Source: Microbacterium sp. EST19A (GTDB lineage: Bacteria > Actinomycetota > Actinomycetes > Actinomycetales > Microbacteriaceae). From it: a DNA stretch of 64,000 nucleotides. The notes below the pieces were generated by a model. The model was not told where the DNA came from, made no database searches, and was given only the letters and a program-made list of their open reading frames with translations. Numbering within the stretch: position 1 is the first letter of the stretch; each line of letters begins with the position of its first letter. The stretch is taken from NCBI RefSeq assembly GCF_019969685.1, contig NZ_JAHXYZ010000001.1:620001-684000 (forward strand), in the 5' to 3' direction. The position numbers were made by a program, and so were the translations under genes. Shown piece after piece: positions 61,154 to 64,000 of the stretch.

Positions 61154-62188
61154 TCAGGTCCGCTGGCGGTTGCGCAGCGAGTCGAGGAAGACGGCCAGCA
61201 GCACGACCACACCGACGACGATGTTCTGCCATTCGGATTGGATCGACAGGATGCGCAGGCCGTTGACGAGCACGCTCATGATCAGCGCGCCGATGACGGT
61301 GCCGAGGATGGATCCGCGGCCGCCGAGCAGCGACGTGCCGCCGATGATGACCGCGGCGATGGCCTGCAGCTCGTACCCCGTGCCGATCTGCGGCTGGGCC
61401 GAGTCGAGGCGGGCGGCGATGACGATGCCGGCGATGCCGGTGAAGGCTCCGGCGAACATGTAGATGAGGATCGTCCAGCGGCGCGTGTTGACGCCGGAGA
61501 GCCGGGTGGCCTCCTCGTTCGAGCCGATCGCGAAGGTGTAGCGGCCGAGGAGCGTCTTCGACAGCACCAGCCAGGCGATGATCGCGACGACAGCGGTGAT
61601 CAGCACGGCGTTCGGGATGCCGGGGATGATCACGCCGAGCGCGATCTTCTTGAAGTCGGGTGCCGAGGTCGAGAAGTAGATCGGCGAGACGTTCGAGATG
61701 ACGAGGGCCAGGCCACCGGCGATCATCATCATCGCCAGCGTGGCGATGAAGGGAGGAAGCCGCAGGAAGGTGATGTTGATGCCGTTCACCAGCCCCATCA
61801 GCACTCCGGTGAGCACGCCGCCGATGACGCCGACCCAGACCGGGAGCCCCATGTTCGTCACGAACACGCCGGTCATCACGGCGCACAGCGCCATGCCGGT
61901 GCCGATCGACAGGTCGATGCCGCCGGTGATGATGACGAACGTGGTTCCGAGGGCGAGGATGCCGATGACCGCGGTCGAGAGCAGCACCGTGGCGATGTTG
62001 CTGAAGGTGAAGAAGTTCGGGCTGGCGATCGCGAAGAAGATCACCAGCACGATGAGGGTGCCGAACGCCAGGGACTGCTGGAGCTGACGCTTCAGGAAGC
62101 CTCCGACATCGCGCTTGTCGGTGTTCTCGTCGACGGCCGTCTGGATGATCGTCGTCGTCGACGATCCGGACTGCTGTGGGGTGCTCAT
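61154..62188 (-). CDS. ribose-type sugar ABC transporter permease
   Basis: The 344-residue protein has about ten helices. LALGTTFVIITGGIDLSIGTGMALCAVMTG and IGSNEEATRLSGVNTRRW are RbsC hallmarks, as is IGGTSLLGGRGSILGTVIGALIM. The ATG overlaps the stop of the ATPase gene (ATGA). Confidence 0.94.
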   Translation of the reverse strand: MSTPQQSGSSTTTIIQTAVDENTDKRDVGGFLKRQLQQSLAFGTLIVLVIFFAIASPNFFTFSNIATVLLSTAVIGILALGTTFVIITGGIDLSIGTGMALCAVMTGVFVTNMGLPVWVGVIGGVLTGVLMGLVNGINITFLRLPPFIATLAMMMIAGGLALVISNVSPIYFSTSAPDFKKIALGVIIPGIPNAVLITAVVAIIAWLVLSKTLLGRYTFAIGSNEEATRLSGVNTRRWTILIYMFAGAFTGIAGIVIAARLDSAQPQIGTGYELQAIAAVIIGGTSLLGGRGSILGTVIGALIMSVLVNGLRILSIQSEWQNIVVGVVVLLAVFLDSLRNRQRT

Positions 62189-63690
62189 TCGTCTTCCTCC
62201 CCGTGGGCTGCGAGTTGCATGATCTTCTCCTGGCTGGCTTCCTCGTTGCGGAGCGTGCCGGTGATGCGTCCGTTCGCGAAGACCGCGATGCGGTTCGCGA
62301 CGCGGAGGATCTCCGGGAGCTCCGATGAGATGACGATGATGGACTTGCCCGCCTCGGCGAGCTGCTGCATGAGGCGGTAGATCTCTTCCTTCGCTCCGAC
62401 GTCGATGCCTCGGGTCGGTTCGTCGAAGATGAGGATGTCGCAGTCGCGCATCAGCCACCGGGCGATGACGACCTTCTGCTGGTTCCCTCCGGAGAGCAGC
62501 TTGACGACCTGGTTCACCGAGGGCGTCTTGACCCGCAGCTGCTGGACGTACTCCTTGGTGCGGTTCTTCGCCTTGCTGTCGCCCATCCAGCCGATGCCGT
62601 TGGCGTACGAGCCGAGCGAGGCGAGCACCGTGTTGAACGTGACGTCCTGCTCGAGCATCAGTCCGAGGAGCTTCCGATCCTCGGAGAGGTAGCCGACGCC
62701 GTGCTTCACGGCATCCGCGGGCTGTCCGATGCGCACCGGACGTCCGCTGATCGAGATCGTGCCGCCGTCGCGGTGGTCGGCACCGATCACGGCGCGCGCG
62801 GTCTCGGTGCGCCCCGCACCCATGAGGCCGGCGAAGCCGAGGATCTCACCGCGGTGCAGCTGGAACGACACGTCCTTGAGCAGGTTCCGCGTCGACAGCC
62901 CCTGCACGTCGAGCACGACGGGATCGTTGATGTGGTCGCGCGCCTCGGGGCGGGTGCCCTCGTCGATCACACGCCCGACCATCATCTCGATGATCTTGGG
63001 GATGGTGACGTCGGCACGGTCGAGTGATCCGATGTATGTGCCGTCGCGGAGAACGGTGACCCGGTCCGCCAGACGGCGGAGCTCGTCCATGCGGTGGGAG
63101 ATGTAGACGATGCCGGTGCCGCTCGCCTTGAGCTGCTCGATCAGCACGAACAGCGTCTCGACCTCGGTGTCGGTGAGGGCAGACGTCGGCTCGTCCATGA
63201 TGAGCACCTTGGCGTTGAACGACAGCGCCTTCGCGATCTCGACCATCTGCTGCTCGGCGACCGTGAGCTCGCCGACGAGCTGGCGCGGTTCGAGGCGGAT
63301 GTCGAGTCGTTTCAGCAATTCCGTCGTCTGCGCGTTCAGCTTGCGCTCGGAGAGGAAGGGGCCGGAAGTCGGCTCACGGCCTACGAAGATGTTCTGTGCG
63401 ACGGTGAGGTCGGGCATCAGGTTGAGCTCTTGATGGATGATCGTGATGCCGAGCTCCTGGGCCTGCAGGGGGCTCGTGAGCTCCACCTCCTGGCCCTCGA
63501 ACGTGATGGTGCCCTCGTCCTTGGTGTAGATCCCGGAGAGGATCTTCATCAGCGTCGACTTGCCGGCGCCGTTCTCGCCCACGAGCACCAGCACCTCGCC
63601 GGAACGCACCTCCATGTGCACGTCTTTCAGCGCCTGCACACCGGGGAATCCCTTGCTGATCCCCTCCACTCTGAGAATGGGCTCAGTCAT
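62185..63690 (-). CDS. ribose-type sugar ABC transporter ATP-binding protein
   Basis: The 501-residue protein has two ABC modules. The first has GENGAGKST and VLIMDEPTSAL; the second has LMGAGRTE and, typically for RbsA, a degenerate site but LSGGNQQK and ILIFDEPTRGID intact. It energises the RbsC/RbsB partners. AGGTGAGC lies before the ATG. Confidence 0.95.
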   Translation of the reverse strand: MTEPILRVEGISKGFPGVQALKDVHMEVRSGEVLVLVGENGAGKSTLMKILSGIYTKDEGTITFEGQEVELTSPLQAQELGITIIHQELNLMPDLTVAQNIFVGREPTSGPFLSERKLNAQTTELLKRLDIRLEPRQLVGELTVAEQQMVEIAKALSFNAKVLIMDEPTSALTDTEVETLFVLIEQLKASGTGIVYISHRMDELRRLADRVTVLRDGTYIGSLDRADVTIPKIIEMMVGRVIDEGTRPEARDHINDPVVLDVQGLSTRNLLKDVSFQLHRGEILGFAGLMGAGRTETARAVIGADHRDGGTISISGRPVRIGQPADAVKHGVGYLSEDRKLLGLMLEQDVTFNTVLASLGSYANGIGWMGDSKAKNRTKEYVQQLRVKTPSVNQVVKLLSGGNQQKVVIARWLMRDCDILIFDEPTRGIDVGAKEEIYRLMQQLAEAGKSIIVISSELPEILRVANRIAVFANGRITGTLRNEEASQEKIMQLAAHGEEDE

Positions 63691-63788
63691 GTGCTCACCT
63701 GCTTCCTTGAAGGTCGTGTTGCGGTTCCGATGATGCGTGCCGCAGTAAACATCGGATCAATTCTGCGGCCTGCGTCTCATCCGCGCAA

Positions 63789-63844
63789 GTTGTATCTAAA
63801 TGTAACTAACCAATGCCGCGAGCGGAAGACCTGTAATGACATCT
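63789..63844. promoter_or_regulatory. two operator-like sites upstream of the ABC operon
   Basis: GTTGTATCTAAATGTAAC at 63789-63806 is an 18-bp palindrome in which every mismatch is a transition. AGATGTCATTACAGGT (minus strand, 63844-63829) shares its last 13 bases TGTCATTACAGGT with the site at 54358-54373. Both are 100-155 bp before the ATPase gene, in the 189-bp gap 63691-63879. Confidence 0.6.
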
Positions 63845-63879
63845 TGATCTTTCCCCCCGCTCGCCGCTGACTTCCCGTG

Positions 63880-64000
63880 TCAGTGGAGCCGGATGGAATC
63901 GACCGCCACGAGCTTGTCGCGGATATACGCGTTCGCGTGCGCGCCCAGCTCGTCGTTGTCGGTCCAGAGGTTGCGCCAGATGCCCAGCATGCGGCTGAGA
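63880..64000 (-). CDS. unidentified gene, C-terminal 39 residues only
   Basis: The visible C-terminus is LSRMLGIWRNLWTDNDELG then AHANAYIRDKLVAVDSIRLH, ending at a TGA at 63880; the rest is beyond the right edge. The family was not recognised. It is upstream of the ABC operon on the same strand. Confidence 0.5.
   Translation of the reverse strand, partial: LSRMLGIWRNLWTDNDELGAHANAYIRDKLVAVDSIRLH

Noticed and set aside
1..64000. CRISPR arrays, tRNA or rRNA genes, insertion sequences
   Set aside because: No regularly spaced repeat array, cloverleaf, rRNA core or transposase was found on reading both strands.

Overview
The window is a 64-kb piece of a high-GC actinobacterial chromosome. The best fit is the family Microbacteriaceae, probably Microbacterium. 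The reasons are the codon use, the constant GGATGCC/GGCATCC words, the alditol oxidase, GH127 and PrpDBC gene types, and short dispersed intergenic repeats such as CTTCGACAAGCTCAGGG. This assignment comes from gene content and style, not from a search. No rRNA, tRNA, CRISPR array, transposase or phage gene is visible; the region reads as a dense catabolic stretch.

Layout. (1) 1-7 kb: end of a small membrane-protein gene behind a perfect 20-bp inverted repeat, then a minus-strand pntA-pntB-putA run (transhydrogenase and proline oxidation). (2) 7-13.5 kb: a thioesterase, a GNAT enzyme, the operon etfB-etfA-cytochrome b, and a MarR/SRPBCC/YdeI-like trio. (3) 13.4-18 kb: a valine/isobutyrate module (mmsA, acyl-CoA dehydrogenase, mmsB, enoyl-CoA hydratase). 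(4) 18.4-20.7 kb: a membrane-anchored ABM protein and a LysR/DJ-1 divergent pair. (5) 20.7-45 kb: a pentose and arabinofuranoside island with ROK-xylA-xylB, lacI-araD-araB-araA-galM, an SDR epimerase, and two CUT1 ABC importers. One importer ends in a GH127 beta-L-arabinofuranosidase and the other in a GH51 alpha-L-arabinofuranosidase; each has its own LacI repressor. An alditol oxidase is divergent from the third lacI. (6) 45-54 kb: MFS and EamA transporters and the gntR-prpD-prpB-prpC methylcitrate operon. (7) 54.3-64 kb: an unassigned sugar or sugar-acid operon (cupin isomerase, FGGY kinase, hydroxyacid dehydrogenase, shikimate-dehydrogenase-like enzyme, PTE-type lactonase, ABM protein), facing a ribose-type ABC transporter.

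How it fits together. Valine breakdown makes propionyl-CoA, which the methylcitrate enzymes consume; acyl-CoA dehydrogenase electrons go to EtfAB. The cytochrome b gene 2 bp after etfA may be the membrane exit for those electrons. The pentose island takes arabinose-containing oligosaccharides from uptake through debranching to the pentose-phosphate pathway. Neither CUT1 importer has its own ATPase, so a shared MsiK-type ATPase elsewhere is expected.

Regulation can be read unusually well. Each LacI gene has a different perfect or near-perfect palindrome beside its target operon. The TTACATCGATGTAA type occurs twice: in the alditol oxidase/lacI intergenic region and before the GH51 operon. The word TGTCATTACAGGT occurs both before the unassigned sugar operon and before the ribose-type ABC operon about 9.5 kb away, which ties them into one regulon. 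Many genes, mostly regulators, show TANNNT six to eight bases before the start codon, the signature of leaderless mRNAs.
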